Assembly: GCA_045540275.1 (NCBI GenBank)
Contig: JAZQGX010000204.1
Location: 1-35,795 of the forward strand
Origin: RGIG8368 sp045540275
GTDB lineage: Bacteria > Verrucomicrobiota > Kiritimatiellia > RFP12 > UBA1067
Length of the DNA stretch: 35,795 nt
Direction: 5' to 3'
The notes below the pieces were generated by a model, which saw nothing but the letters and a program-made list of their open reading frames with translations, ran no database searches and had not been told where the DNA came from. A program made the position numbers and the translations under genes. Shown piece by piece: positions 8,449-17,391 of this stretch (position 1 is the first letter of the stretch; every line of letters begins with the position of its first letter).

Positions 8449-10223
8449 ATGAAATCACATTGTTTGAAAGCATTACTTTGCACTCTCGTGTTCGCCGCGC
8501 AAGCATCGGACGCCGCCACTTGGAAATTCGAGTCGATCCAATCTGCCGCGCCGACCCCCATGTATCCGGCGACCAATCTACTTTACAAGCTGCAACCCAG
8601 CTTTTTCACCAACAATAACGCCAATAGCTCTGCCAGTAGCGCCAATGTATTAGTGAACGGCGCAATCCCCATAAACACCACCACCGGGGCGATTGCAATC
8701 AAAAACAACTCCTCCATCGGCTGGACTTTCGATGCAGAGCAGGGGGGGGGGTAAAACTGCACAGCATAAGAATTGCCACATCGTACAAAGACACTGGAAG
8801 ATCACGCATCACCGTTGCAAAAATATGCATAAAAACGGTGCAGAGCGGCGACGAATGGCTTACGCTCGAAAACTCCGCCGCCTCCGACAATATTAGTGCC
8901 AATTCAAAATTGGGCGTTTTCTCGGACAACACCGGGGCCTTACTTGCCGATGGGGTTACCGCATTATTGATCGATTTCGGACCATCCCAGCAAAACAGTC
9001 AAGCTTATTACTCCGAAGTTGAAGCGGCAACCGTTGCCGAAGGACCGCTCATGGCCAAGCTAAGTGCCACATATCCTGAGTCTCTCGGCACCCTGAGTTT
9101 CACTCCTGAACTTGACGCTAACAACATGGTGTTGAAAGACTCGGAGCTGTCGGTTCTTGCAACACCGAAAGAAGGATACGAGTTTCTATTCTGGGAGGGG
9201 GATGTCGCGGAAGAAGACAAATACGAAAATCCCCTGAAGCTTACGATGGATAATTACAAAACCATCAATGCCGTATTTTCCGCCCCCTGGACCTATTCAG
9301 CCAACACTCTCACCGATGGGTACTGGAAACTGACGACAAAAACCGAGAACGGAGGTCTTACCATCACCAAAGCAGAAAAGCTTCTATCGTCCACCCCGGT
9401 TTTCGATTTGCGCAAGCCGATTATCGGCACCGACCTGCCGGTCAAAAGAAACAACGCCAACATTAACAATGACTCAACGATCAAAATAATGAAATTCGCC
9501 GACACGATGACCTACATCGGAGGTGCATTTTGTTTCCGCACCGACACTGAATTGACCGAGGTCCAGCTTCCGGCAAATCTTCAGTCGATATCGAAAAATG
9601 CATTCTACCAATGCTCCAAACTGAAAATGGTGTATCCGCTGTTGCCCGATTCGCTGGCAACCATCGACGGCGAGGCTTTTGCAGGATGTCCTTTATCCGG
9701 CAGACTGGAGGTAAACAACCCCGGGGTCACCTCTATCGCCTCCTCGTTCAGCGGCTGCTGGGGATTGAAGGAGATGGATTTTTCAAAAAGCAGCCTGACT
9801 ACCATCAATCAATTCTGCTTCAGAGACTGCAGCGGCGTAACCAACATCTACTTCCCCGCGACACTCAATATTTTGGCAAAAGACTGCCTATACCACTGCA
9901 GTGCGCTAAGATCGGTATATCTGGAGTCGAAGCCCGCCACGATACATTTCGGAGCGTTGGAAGGAGTACCAAGTAGCATGCGTCTGGTGATTTTTGAGGA
10001 CGATGACGACTGGATGGAGCATCTGGCGATATGTGAAACCAATGCGACCACACCTTTTGTCGCTTGGGACAATCTTAGCGCAAACACCAAGAAGCAGTAC
10101 ACCTTTACCGACACCAAGGCCTGCAAACCGTACGGAACGGTAAAACTGGGGTCGGCCTGCTCGACGGTGTTCGTCGCTACGCGCACGCGCAATATTCCCG
10201 GACTGCTGCTCTTCCTTCGCTGA
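8449..10223 (+). CDS. Secreted LRR (BspA-type)/InlB-repeat surface protein, frameshifted at a G10 tract
   Basis: Frame 1 (8449-8754, 101 aa) starts with a signal peptide (MKSHCLKALLCTLVFAAQASDA) and an F5/8-type-like region, then stops at TAA directly after ten G (8742-8751). The rest continues in another frame from the tract to 10223. That frame reads on as GVKLHSIRIATSYKDTG before the first possible start (GTG at 8838) and has no stop, so both parts belong to one gene. Eight or eleven G would give a protein of 590-591 residues. Domain order: signal peptide; jelly-roll-like N-terminal region ending near YYSEVEA; InlB-like repeat with GYEFLFWEGD and NYKTINAVFS; at least four LRR_5/BspA repeats (for example LTEVQLPANLQSISKNAFYQ); C-terminus GLLLFLR. 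A surface or extracellular adhesin-like role is an inference. It is the only plus-strand gene. Alternatives are a phase-variable gene, a pseudogene or a sequencing error. Confidence 0.8.
8742..8751 (+). repeat. Homopolymeric G10 tract inside the surface-protein gene
   Basis: Ten consecutive G follow codon CA(G) and precede TAAAACTG. In the first frame they read Gln-Gly-Gly-Gly-stop. One added or two deleted G join the two halves of the gene. It is the longest G or C homopolymer I noticed in the window. Such tracts slip during replication in many surface-protein genes. Confidence 0.95.
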
Positions 10224-10245
10224 AGTTGCTTCGCCAAAGACTCCG

Positions 10246-10273
10246 AAGGCGCTCCGGACGGAGCGCCTTTTCT
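10246..10273 (+). terminator. Intrinsic terminator of the surface-protein gene
   Basis: AAGGCGCTCC (10246-10255) pairs perfectly with GGAGCGCCTT (10260-10269) around a GGAC loop and runs into TTTTC on the plus strand, 22 bases after the stop. On the minus strand the hairpin is not followed by a T run, so it mainly serves the plus-strand gene, but it may also hinder transcripts converging from queD. Confidence 0.85.
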
Positions 10274-10308
10274 GTTTGCGTAACAGTTTAAACTCTCGAC
10301 GCGCCGGC

Positions 10309-10713
10309 TTATTGCGAGTATTCGGCGCAGGAATCCGGCGTTTCGTAAACCTGTACCGCCGCAACACGGACCTTGGCTGAAATCTCATTGAAGAAATAGC
10401 GCGCGAGATTCTCGGCCGTCGACCTGAACGGCAACCCGATCAACTTCAGACCGTGCCGCTCGATTACCGCCGCAATTTCGCTTTCCGCTTCGCTCTGGGT
10501 GTTGTAGATAAAGGCGTGATCGAATCGTTCAATGATGACGCTTCCTATACACTCTTTGAGATCCTTGAAATCCATGACCATGTCGTCGGAACCGTCTCCC
10601 GCTACCTTCACCAGCACGCGATAGGTGTGCCCGTGAAGATTTTTGCACTGCCCTTTATGGTTGGTAAGAAGATGCGCGGCGTCAAAACGGCATTCTTTGG
10701 TTACGGTAATCAT
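10309..10713 (-). CDS. queD: 6-carboxy-5,6,7,8-tetrahydropterin synthase (QueD/PTPS family)
   Basis: QueD converts 7,8-dihydroneopterin triphosphate to 6-carboxytetrahydropterin, the first committed step to preQ0 and queuosine. From the ATG at 10713 the protein has 134 residues, normal for the family. The open frame extends upstream to 10830, but AAGGAG lies 5 bases before 10713 and the conserved sequence starts there. Zinc ligands are H14 (FDAAH), H27 and H29, with catalytic C23 in the CxxxHGH motif typical of QueD. A YETPDSCAEY block with the conserved Glu lies near the C-terminus. It follows queF by 16 bases. Other queuosine genes (queE, queC) are not in the window. Confidence 0.93.
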   Translation of the reverse strand: MITVTKECRFDAAHLLTNHKGQCKNLHGHTYRVLVKVAGDGSDDMVMDFKDLKECIGSVIIERFDHAFIYNTQSEAESEIAAVIERHGLKLIGLPFRSTAENLARYFFNEISAKVRVAAVQVYETPDSCAEYSQ

Positions 10714-10729
10714 GGAAGCTCCTTGCCTT

Positions 10730-11218
10730 TCAGCGATTGTCGACGCTGGACGGGGACATATTGTGGTTTGCAAAACGCATCTCCGCAAGTTTTGCGTATT
10801 TACCACGGCCTTTACAAACGAACGGATCAATTGAAATTCCGCCGCGCGGCAGAAACCGGCCCAAAACCTCGATGTACTTGGGATTGAGCAGACCGAACAG
10901 ATCGTTCATGATTCTGTTTACGCAATCCTCATGAAACTCGCCGTAGTTGCGGTAGCTGAAAAGGTACAATTTAAGCGATTTGCTTTCAACGAGCTTTTTG
11001 TCCGGGATGTACTGAATGATGATATTCGCAAAATCCGGCTGACCCGTAACCGGGCAGAGCGAGGTGAATTCGGGGCAATTCAATGTGACCCAATAATCAT
11101 TGGCGGGATGCTTGTTTGAAAACGATTCAAGCAGCGCCGGATTGTAGGTGTCGGAATAGACCGTTTTGCCCGAACCGAGTTTTTCGACTCCCTTCAACTC
11201 ATTTGCATTTCTCGACAT
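10730..11218 (-). CDS. queF: NADPH-dependent 7-cyano-7-deazaguanine (preQ0) reductase QueF
   Basis: QueF reduces the nitrile of preQ0 to the amine of preQ1, a precursor of queuosine in tRNA anticodons. At 162 residues it is the short, unimodular (YkvM-like) type. Catalytic residues are at the B. subtilis positions: C55 in FTSLCPVTGQPDF, D62, and E97 in the GEFHED block. GAGG lies 8 bases upstream of the ATG at 11218. Its pairing with queD supports a queuosine role. No preQ1 riboswitch fits in the 27-base gap upstream. Confidence 0.96.
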   Translation of the reverse strand: MSRNANELKGVEKLGSGKTVYSDTYNPALLESFSNKHPANDYWVTLNCPEFTSLCPVTGQPDFANIIIQYIPDKKLVESKSLKLYLFSYRNYGEFHEDCVNRIMNDLFGLLNPKYIEVLGRFLPRGGISIDPFVCKGRGKYAKLAEMRFANHNMSPSSVDNR

Positions 11219-11245
11219 GATACAATCCTCGTCTTACGATAAACT

Positions 11246-12259
11246 TCAAGCTTTTTCCTGCCATTTTTCCCGGTCGACCGGAGCTTGCTCTGCGCCGAAA
11301 ACGCGACGGAGCGTACCGATGCCGTATACCCAGAGCGTAATCCAGCACACCGGCACATGGTATCCCCACGCCGCATCCCTGCGTCGCATCCAGCCAATTG
11401 CGCATTGCACCAGCAGCGGCAGCAGAAGCACCGTGCACAGACAGAACAGGACGATACCCGCTTTGCGCTGCCGATTCCAAGGATACGTCCGGCACTTCTC
11501 CTGCGAGAAAAACAGGAAATCGCGTATTCTCCGCTTCTGCTTGCGGACGAAATCGGACAGGTGCGCGCAATACAGATGAACGATTCCTATCTTGACCTTG
11601 GCCACTATTCCGCGACCGGCCACCGTTGCCTGATGCACAATGTCGATATCGAAAAGATACGGCTTCCAATTGGTGCCGTCAAGCAGGATGCGTCTGAACA
11701 TAAATCCGTTCGCCCCAATAGTGGGCAGCGCATCCTCGCTGAGACGCACTTTGATGTAATCTCCGCGATCCTCGCATTCAGGACGCAACCCCGTCCATCG
11801 GCCGGTAATGGCGCATTGCCGGTCGTAGTTGCCGGTGAAAAGGCATACCGGATCGTTCATTCCCAAAAGTGCAAAATATCTGGTCGGCGCCGGGTCGGAT
11901 TCGCGCACCGTGAACTCCCACGGTTCCGTGGCGATGATTTCCGCATCGGAAAAAGGAGCCAGCATCCGCGAAAGCCAATCTGGAGACGGCAAGATATTGT
12001 CACTGTCCACAAGCGCGATTATATCGCCGTGCGAAGCCTCAATGCCCGCAGTTTTTCCCGCCTCTCCCGTTTTTAAGGGGTTTGAACAAATCACGTCCAC
12101 CCCCCTATTCCTGCAGATTTCAAGCGTCTCGTCCGATGATCCGGCGTCTGCGATGACGATTTCGTATTCAGAACGGGGATAATCCTGCGCAAGCACCGCA
12201 TCAAGGCAAGCGCCAATTGTTGCGGCGGAGTTCAATGTGGGGATGACGATAGAAACCAT
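11246..12259 (-). CDS. Family 2 glycosyltransferase with C-terminal membrane helices
   Basis: The 337-residue protein begins with a GT-A fold typical of GT2: VSIVIPTLNSAATIGACLDAV (split at residues 2-22), an ADAGSSDET loop, and the metal-binding DSDN at 85-88. A basic stretch near residue 240 (RKQKRRIRDF) precedes two hydrophobic helices at about 265-288 and 297-320. This suggests a membrane-bound enzyme acting on a lipid-linked or cell-surface acceptor at the inner face. Donor and acceptor cannot be predicted. It lies 18 bases after parC and 27 before queF. Confidence 0.85.
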   Translation of the reverse strand: MVSIVIPTLNSAATIGACLDAVLAQDYPRSEYEIVIADAGSSDETLEICRNRGVDVICSNPLKTGEAGKTAGIEASHGDIIALVDSDNILPSPDWLSRMLAPFSDAEIIATEPWEFTVRESDPAPTRYFALLGMNDPVCLFTGNYDRQCAITGRWTGLRPECEDRGDYIKVRLSEDALPTIGANGFMFRRILLDGTNWKPYLFDIDIVHQATVAGRGIVAKVKIGIVHLYCAHLSDFVRKQKRRIRDFLFFSQEKCRTYPWNRQRKAGIVLFCLCTVLLLPLLVQCAIGWMRRRDAAWGYHVPVCWITLWVYGIGTLRRVFGAEQAPVDREKWQEKA

Positions 12260-12277
12260 TGCCGAATTCCTTCCATA

Positions 12278-14410
12278 CTATGAGAGCAGACCTCGCGGCG
12301 AGTTTTCGCTATCGTCCCACCAGGTGGGCTTTTTGACCGCCAGACGGGAAATACCCTTGCTGGTCATCTGCACACCGCGGGCTCCGACTCCTTTGATCAG
12401 CACCTCGGCGGGAGCAAACTGCTGCTGGTGTATGCGCTGCGCTTTTGCCGGTTTGTACTTCACATACAGCACCTCCGGCGTCTCCTTTTCCAGAAGCAGC
12501 ACCTTGCTTTTGGGCGGAGCCAGACGATACTCTTTGTTTTGAATCGCGCCGCCGAAAACGAATCGCTTGATGTAGGTGAAGCCGTAGTCGGGTTCGGTGT
12601 AGACACAGGTAAACAGCTGCTCGCGGTTGAAAATCATGCAGCAAAGCAGATTCTTGTCGACAAAGAATTTCTCCGGCGGAGCCATGATCTTCCATGTCCC
12701 ATCCTTCCAAACACACAGCAGCTTGTCGAGCGAGGAGCATTTAAACAACTCTTCGCCGCCGCGCACGACCGTGCCGAGATAGCCGTTTTCGGCATCCAGC
12801 CGGATGGACAGTTCATGGGCGGTGATCGCTCTGACATCAACCTCCTTAAACGGCTGCCCAGCTATCAGAGTGCGACGCGGATACTGCTTGCCGTAGGTTT
12901 TTATCAATGCTTTCAGATATTTGATGACATAGCTCTTCAAGTGCGCAAGGTTGTTGTTGACCTCGGCCTCTTCAGCGAGAATCGTTTCGATCTCTCTGCG
13001 GTTCTTCTCAATGTCGAACAGCGAGATTCTGCGGATAGGAATCTTCAGCAGCCGTTCGATATCGTCGTTGGTAATTGCATGGCGCAATTCACCCGCGAAC
13101 GGAGCGAAGCCGCTCAACACCGCTTTCTGCACCCCTTCCCAGGTCTTTTCGTTTTCGATTCGCTTGTAGATGCGCTCTTCAACGAATATCCGGTCCAGAG
13201 TTCTGGCATGGAACTCGGCGTCCAATTCCCCGAGGCGGATTTCAAGCTCCGCGCGCGACAGATCGAGCAACCGCTGTACGTTCTTCGCCAATATCTCCGA
13301 CACGCCAAGTTCGGTGGGACGGCCTCCGTCCAGCACCACGGGCCGCGAAGAGATGCTTTTTTCGCAATCGGTGAAGGCGTAAAGCGCGCTTATGACCTTT
13401 TCCTGCACCGCGCCGGTTGCTAGCACCAGTTCGATTTCAACATTCTTCGCCGTCAAATCGTGAACCTGACGTACCGCAACCTTCTTCTTTCGCACGGCAT
13501 CTTCAATGTCGGAAATAAGCGAATCGGTGGTCTCGCCCCACGGCAGCTGGGTGATTACCAATTTGTTCTTGTCGCGCTTTTCGATTACTGCGCGAAGTTT
13601 GATCTTGCCCCGTCCGTCGTTGTATTCCGAAACGTCCATCAGGCCGCCCAACTGAAAGTCGGGATAGAGGCATACCGTTTTTTTCTGGAGAATATCTATC
13701 TCCGCCTGCAGCAATTCAATGAAATTGTGCGGCAGAATCGAAGTTGAAAGCCCAACCGCAATACCGTCGGCGCCAAGCATCAGCAGCAGCGGTATTTTTG
13801 CCGGCAGCAGCACCGGCTCTTGATTTCGACCGTCGTAGCTGGGGGTAAAACGAGTGGTCTTTGCATTGAAAATCTCTTTCCGGGCCAAATCGGTCAGGCG
13901 ACATTCTATGTAACGCGATGCCGCGGCGGGCATTCCCGTGTAGAGGTTGCCGAAGTTTCCCTGCCCCTCAATCAGATATCCGTTCCCCCACAACTTGTTG
14001 GCCAACACCACCAGGGCATCGCCGATCGACGCGTCTCCGTGCGGATGGTATGCCATCGTATGGCCAACGACCGTTGCAACCTTGATAAACGCTCCGTCAT
14101 CCTTCTCGTGCAACGCGTGCAAAATACGGCGTTGCACCGGCTTAAGTCCATCTTCGATGGATGGAATGGCGCGCGAGCAAATGACATACCCGGTGTACTG
14201 GAGAAAATTCTCATCCATCAGGTCGCGAAGCGGACCTTGTCCGGTAAGATTGCCGTCTACACTTTGAGTATTCGCAAATATGCCGTCGCCGGCACCGGAA
14301 TCATCCGGGGCCGGCGTGGCAGGAGCTTTTGTCTGGGCCGGTTTTTTCTCGGTCTGAAAAAGCTCCATGTTTTCGAATAAACTCTGAGGTTCTTCGTTCT
14401 TCTTTCTCAT
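12278..14410 (-). CDS. parC: DNA topoisomerase IV subunit A (ParC-like)
   Basis: This is the DNA-cleaving subunit of a type IIA topoisomerase that decatenates chromosomes with ParE. The 710-residue protein has a non-conserved, Pro/Ala-rich N-terminal extension of about 55 residues, then the winged-helix/cleavage core: IEDGLKPVQRRIL (85-97), YHPHGDASIGDAL (121-133), EGQGNFGN (148-155) and the catalytic tyrosine Y167 in AAASRYIECRL. The C-terminal quarter looks like the reduced ParC-type beta-pinwheel, without a clear GyrA box. The residue at E. coli GyrA position 83 is Ala. The start overlaps the stop of the Cys-rich exported protein by 4 bp. parE is in the same strand run but about 4.4 kb upstream. 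Confidence 0.93.
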   Translation of the reverse strand: MRKKNEEPQSLFENMELFQTEKKPAQTKAPATPAPDDSGAGDGIFANTQSVDGNLTGQGPLRDLMDENFLQYTGYVICSRAIPSIEDGLKPVQRRILHALHEKDDGAFIKVATVVGHTMAYHPHGDASIGDALVVLANKLWGNGYLIEGQGNFGNLYTGMPAAASRYIECRLTDLARKEIFNAKTTRFTPSYDGRNQEPVLLPAKIPLLLMLGADGIAVGLSTSILPHNFIELLQAEIDILQKKTVCLYPDFQLGGLMDVSEYNDGRGKIKLRAVIEKRDKNKLVITQLPWGETTDSLISDIEDAVRKKKVAVRQVHDLTAKNVEIELVLATGAVQEKVISALYAFTDCEKSISSRPVVLDGGRPTELGVSEILAKNVQRLLDLSRAELEIRLGELDAEFHARTLDRIFVEERIYKRIENEKTWEGVQKAVLSGFAPFAGELRHAITNDDIERLLKIPIRRISLFDIEKNRREIETILAEEAEVNNNLAHLKSYVIKYLKALIKTYGKQYPRRTLIAGQPFKEVDVRAITAHELSIRLDAENGYLGTVVRGGEELFKCSSLDKLLCVWKDGTWKIMAPPEKFFVDKNLLCCMIFNREQLFTCVYTEPDYGFTYIKRFVFGGAIQNKEYRLAPPKSKVLLLEKETPEVLYVKYKPAKAQRIHQQQFAPAEVLIKGVGARGVQMTSKGISRLAVKKPTWWDDSENSPRGLLS

Positions 14411-15006
14411 TTGCCGATTGCTTTGCCTTCAAGTTCGCGTGCAACCATTTCGGCGAAGTCCTTGACCGCCTTGTCTTTGTTGGCGGCCAGCGAACGAACG
14501 CACTTGGCCTGGCAGGGCAGACCGCACCAGCGGATCTGATCCAGGAACCAGTTCGTCACTTCCGGCTCTTTGGCGTTGGCGGCGAACTTGAGCAGGCTCT
14601 TGGTCCAGAGCTCGCGGGGCCCGGCGACCTTTGCGCAATCTTTTTCAGAACTGCCCCAGAATTTCCACCATGGCTTCCCGGCATTTTTGCAACCGCCGCA
14701 CGAAGGCAAGGTCATGACATACTGGGAGAGAAATGCGATTTCGACAGCCTTCAAAGGCTCGGTGCCGAATGCGGGCATAACCCATGCCAACTCGGCGTCG
14801 ATTGCCTTCTGTCCACCCTTGAAGAAGTTCTCAGCCCACTGGGTGGTGAGCTTGGAGAGTTCATTGGTGTGGGTCTTCTGCCATTGGACCGCCGAAGGGG
14901 CGTCGCCCGGTTTGGCAGGTGCGGGGCGGATATCCAAAATCTCCTGATCCTTGGCGAACACCGCCGCAGCCAGAGCCATCATCGCAACAATAACGATTTT
15001 TTTCAT
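14407..15006 (-). CDS. Hypothetical exported Cys-rich protein
   Basis: I do not recognise this 199-residue protein. Residues 1-18 form a signal peptide (MKKIVIVAMMALAAAVFA) with an AxA-like cleavage site. The mature part has six cysteines in three groups: SCGGC near residue 102, DC near 121, and WCGLPCQAKC near 160. It is otherwise Trp-, Lys- and Ala-rich. The cysteines could form disulfides in the periplasm or bind a metal; haem attachment (CxxCH) is absent. AAAGGA precedes the ATG. It lies 28 bases after the Gfo/Idh gene and overlaps parC by ATGA, so it is co-transcribed with both. Its link to the sugar cassette is contextual only. Confidence 0.75.
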   Translation of the reverse strand: MKKIVIVAMMALAAAVFAKDQEILDIRPAPAKPGDAPSAVQWQKTHTNELSKLTTQWAENFFKGGQKAIDAELAWVMPAFGTEPLKAVEIAFLSQYVMTLPSCGGCKNAGKPWWKFWGSSEKDCAKVAGPRELWTKSLLKFAANAKEPEVTNWFLDQIRWCGLPCQAKCVRSLAANKDKAVKDFAEMVARELEGKAIGK

Positions 15007-15034
15007 TGTCTTGAATCCTTTCGCTGAAACAGTC

Positions 15035-16363
15035 CTATTTCATCATCTCTTCATGCCAAGGCGAGCGCATCGACTGATAGAGGAAGCGGTTCGCGGCATC
15101 ATCGTTGACTGCGACCAGCTTGTCGGGATCGAACTGGAATCCGCGGCCGAGACGCTCTGCGGCGATTGCGAGGTTGAACATCGTGCAGGAACGGAAACCG
15201 TTCTTCTCGTTGAGCGCGAACGGCTTGCGGGTCCGGACCGATTCCATGAAGTCGGTGATCTGAGGAGCGGGCTCCTTGAGACCAGCGATAATCTTCTCGG
15301 CGTCGAGATCCTTGCCGTCCTTGTCAACGAGTCTCAAGGTCTTGAAATTGCCGCTACGCTTGTAGACGCACATACCGTTATCCATGCTGCGGAGGAGCGG
15401 CTCATCCTTGAGCGACGCATCGCCGTCGAGAATCACCTCGGTTCCGTCTGCATAGGTAAGCGTGATGCGGTCGAAGCGACCGACGACATCCGGGTGCTGT
15501 TTCGGTCCGACATATTCGACCTTGACCGGGCTCGTATCGTCCTTGCAAAGGAGATACTGCAGCGGATCGAGGTAGTGCTGGGCCATATCGCCAAGACCAC
15601 CCGCATCGTAGTCCCAGTATCCGCGGAAGGTATCGTGGGTGCGATGACGGTTGTAGGGTTTCCACGGTGCAGGTCCGAGCCACATATCCCAATCGAAGGT
15701 TTTGGGAACGGGCTGCGGCTGAAGATTAACCTTGCCCGACCAGAAGAACTTCCAGCTGAAGCCCTGTCCTGCGCCGAACACGCACTTGATGGGGCCTTTA
15801 CCCAGCAAGCCGTTCTCCACGACCTGGCGGATGGGCTTTACTTTTGTGCCGAAGCCGTAGAAGTTGTCCCTGAAGCGGAACCAGGTGTTGATGCGGAACA
15901 TACGCTTGTTTTTCGCGATCGCCTCCATGACGCGGCGGCCTTCGCCGACGGTGCGGGTCATGGGCTTTTCGCACCAGATATCCTTGCCAGCGTTGGCGGC
16001 CATCACGCTCATGCAGCCGTGCCAGTGCGGCGGCGTGCAGATATGAACGACATCGACGTCCTTGTCGGCCAAGAGTTCGATGAAGTTCTTGTACGCCTTG
16101 ATTTTACCCCACTGCTTTTCGGCGCGCTTCAGGCCGTTGGCGACGCGAAGTTCGTCCGGATCGCAAAGACCGATAAGGCGCGAACCCTGGTAGGGGAGAT
16201 GGTTTGCGCTGTGGGCGATACCGCCGAAACCGATCAGGGCGCGGGTAATTTGGTTAGAAGGGGTTTCGTCTCCGAACAGCACGCGATACGGCGCAATCGA
16301 AAACGCAGTGAAGGCCGTAGACGCCTTGAGGAATTGGCGACGGCTTGAATTTAGCTGTTTCAT
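15035..16363 (-). CDS. Tat-exported Gfo/Idh/MocA family oxidoreductase
   Basis: The 442-residue protein is an NAD(P)-dependent sugar oxidoreductase of the Gfo/Idh/MocA family. A twin-arginine signal, SSRRQFLKAS (6-15), directs folded, cofactor-loaded protein to the periplasm, as in many planctomycete-type members. The Rossmann motif GFGGIA is at 45-50, CTPPHWH at 109-115 and the family CEKPM (K133) at 131-135. A YDAGGLGDMAQHYLD block supplies the conserved acid/His pair of the second domain. Likely reaction: oxidation or reduction at a sugar hydroxyl, often forming a 3-keto sugar. It sits next to a TIM-barrel isomerase-like protein and a DUF1080 lipoprotein, which fits a keto-sugar pathway outside the cytoplasm. 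Confidence 0.92.
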   Translation of the reverse strand: MKQLNSSRRQFLKASTAFTAFSIAPYRVLFGDETPSNQITRALIGFGGIAHSANHLPYQGSRLIGLCDPDELRVANGLKRAEKQWGKIKAYKNFIELLADKDVDVVHICTPPHWHGCMSVMAANAGKDIWCEKPMTRTVGEGRRVMEAIAKNKRMFRINTWFRFRDNFYGFGTKVKPIRQVVENGLLGKGPIKCVFGAGQGFSWKFFWSGKVNLQPQPVPKTFDWDMWLGPAPWKPYNRHRTHDTFRGYWDYDAGGLGDMAQHYLDPLQYLLCKDDTSPVKVEYVGPKQHPDVVGRFDRITLTYADGTEVILDGDASLKDEPLLRSMDNGMCVYKRSGNFKTLRLVDKDGKDLDAEKIIAGLKEPAPQITDFMESVRTRKPFALNEKNGFRSCTMFNLAIAAERLGRGFQFDPDKLVAVNDDAANRFLYQSMRSPWHEEMMK

Positions 16364-16391
16364 GTGTTGACTCCTGTTATGGGTTAAAAAA

Positions 16392-17354
16392 TCAGTTGCC
16401 GGTGCAACGGCGCACCGCCAAGGCTATGTCGGCCACGCGATTTTCGCCGGCCTCCCGCTCAACCGCGAACGCGCCTTTGTAGCCCGCGATCTCCAATGCC
16501 TTGAAGAAGGCTGCCGGCTGCACTTCACCGTCTCCCCACGGAACTTCGGTTCCCCAGGTTCCGGGCGTTTTGGTGAGACATGCATCCTTGATGTGGACAT
16601 GGCGGATCCAAGGCGCAAGCAGATGAATCGCCGCCACGGGATTGCCCTTGGCGTAGAGTATCATGTTGGCGGGATCGAAGTTTACTCCGACTCCGGGGAC
16701 GGTGTGAAGGAACTTGACCAGATCCGCCGCAGTCTCCTGTCCCGACTCGAGGATCAGCTCCACGCCGGAATCGGCGCAGACATCGCGAATCCACTTGATG
16801 CGGTCGGTGTACTTTTTCAGGTATGCGGCGTCGCTCTCGTCGAGAAATCCCGCATGAAGCGAAAGGTACTTGGCTTTCCATCCCGCGGTCAGCTTGACCG
16901 CGTCGCGAACGAGCTTCTGGACTTCCGGCCAATGTTTGTCGGGAACGATGCCGCCGGTGGCGCGGATTGTTTCCAGCGTCGAGTAGTCCTCATGATTGAA
17001 GGACAGCATCGTTGCCGAAAGAATCCACTCGCCAGAAGCGAAACGTGCTTCAACCGCTTTGCGCGCATCGGCGCTCTCCGCCTTGCCGTGACGCTCGTCA
17101 CCCTGCAAAAACGGCTGCAGCGCCAAATGGATGCGGCGCACCCCGATCTTGCGCATCTGGGCGGCGACAGTATCCAACGGCTTCTGGTACGACCAGCTGC
17201 ACACTCCCATGCGCGAGGCGTCGACCAACGCCCGCGGGGCGGCGGGAGGTCCGCACTCCGGCCCATTGCATTTAAGGGAGCAGCACCCCGGCACGGCCGC
17301 CGCTGCGGCCGCGCCAAATGCCATTTCGTAGAATTCTCTTCTTGTCAGCTTCAT
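16392..17354 (-). CDS. Exported sugar phosphate isomerase/epimerase-like TIM-barrel protein
   Basis: From the ATG at 17354 the protein has 320 residues; GGAGAG precedes this start, and the open frame upstream to 17501 only overlaps the DUF1080 gene with a non-protein-like Ser/Arg-rich sequence. The N-terminus combines a twin-arginine motif (TRREF, 4-8) with a hydrophobic Ala run and a possible lipobox cysteine (C24 in AVPGCC), so a Tat-exported, perhaps lipid-anchored protein is likely. The xylose-isomerase-like TIM barrel (AP_endonuc_2 fold) has metal-site candidates E203 (LILESGQE), D227 (NFDPAN), H254 (HVHIKD) and E299/E301 (AVERE). Substrate is unknown. The flanking Gfo/Idh and DUF1080 genes suggest conversion of a keto-sugar or polyol. 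Confidence 0.88.
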   Translation of the reverse strand: MKLTRREFYEMAFGAAAAAAVPGCCSLKCNGPECGPPAAPRALVDASRMGVCSWSYQKPLDTVAAQMRKIGVRRIHLALQPFLQGDERHGKAESADARKAVEARFASGEWILSATMLSFNHEDYSTLETIRATGGIVPDKHWPEVQKLVRDAVKLTAGWKAKYLSLHAGFLDESDAAYLKKYTDRIKWIRDVCADSGVELILESGQETAADLVKFLHTVPGVGVNFDPANMILYAKGNPVAAIHLLAPWIRHVHIKDACLTKTPGTWGTEVPWGDGEVQPAAFFKALEIAGYKGAFAVEREAGENRVADIALAVRRCTGN

Positions 17355-17391
17355 GCTTCTCTCCGTAAGACCGACTCCGGTCAGGGCCCGA

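Noticed and set aside
8838..10223. Treating the downstream LRR frame as an independent gene starting at GTG 8838
   Set aside because: The frame is open upstream to the G tract with fitting domain sequence, there is no ribosome-binding site, and the signal peptide is in the other frame.
10714..11245. preQ1 riboswitch upstream of queF-queD
   Set aside because: The gaps upstream of queF (27 bases) and queD (16 bases) are too short for an aptamer, and no matching motif was seen.
14951..16348. Plus-strand open frame of 465 codons opposite the Gfo/Idh gene
   Set aside because: It is a codon-bias shadow of a well-supported minus-strand gene, and its product resembles no protein family.
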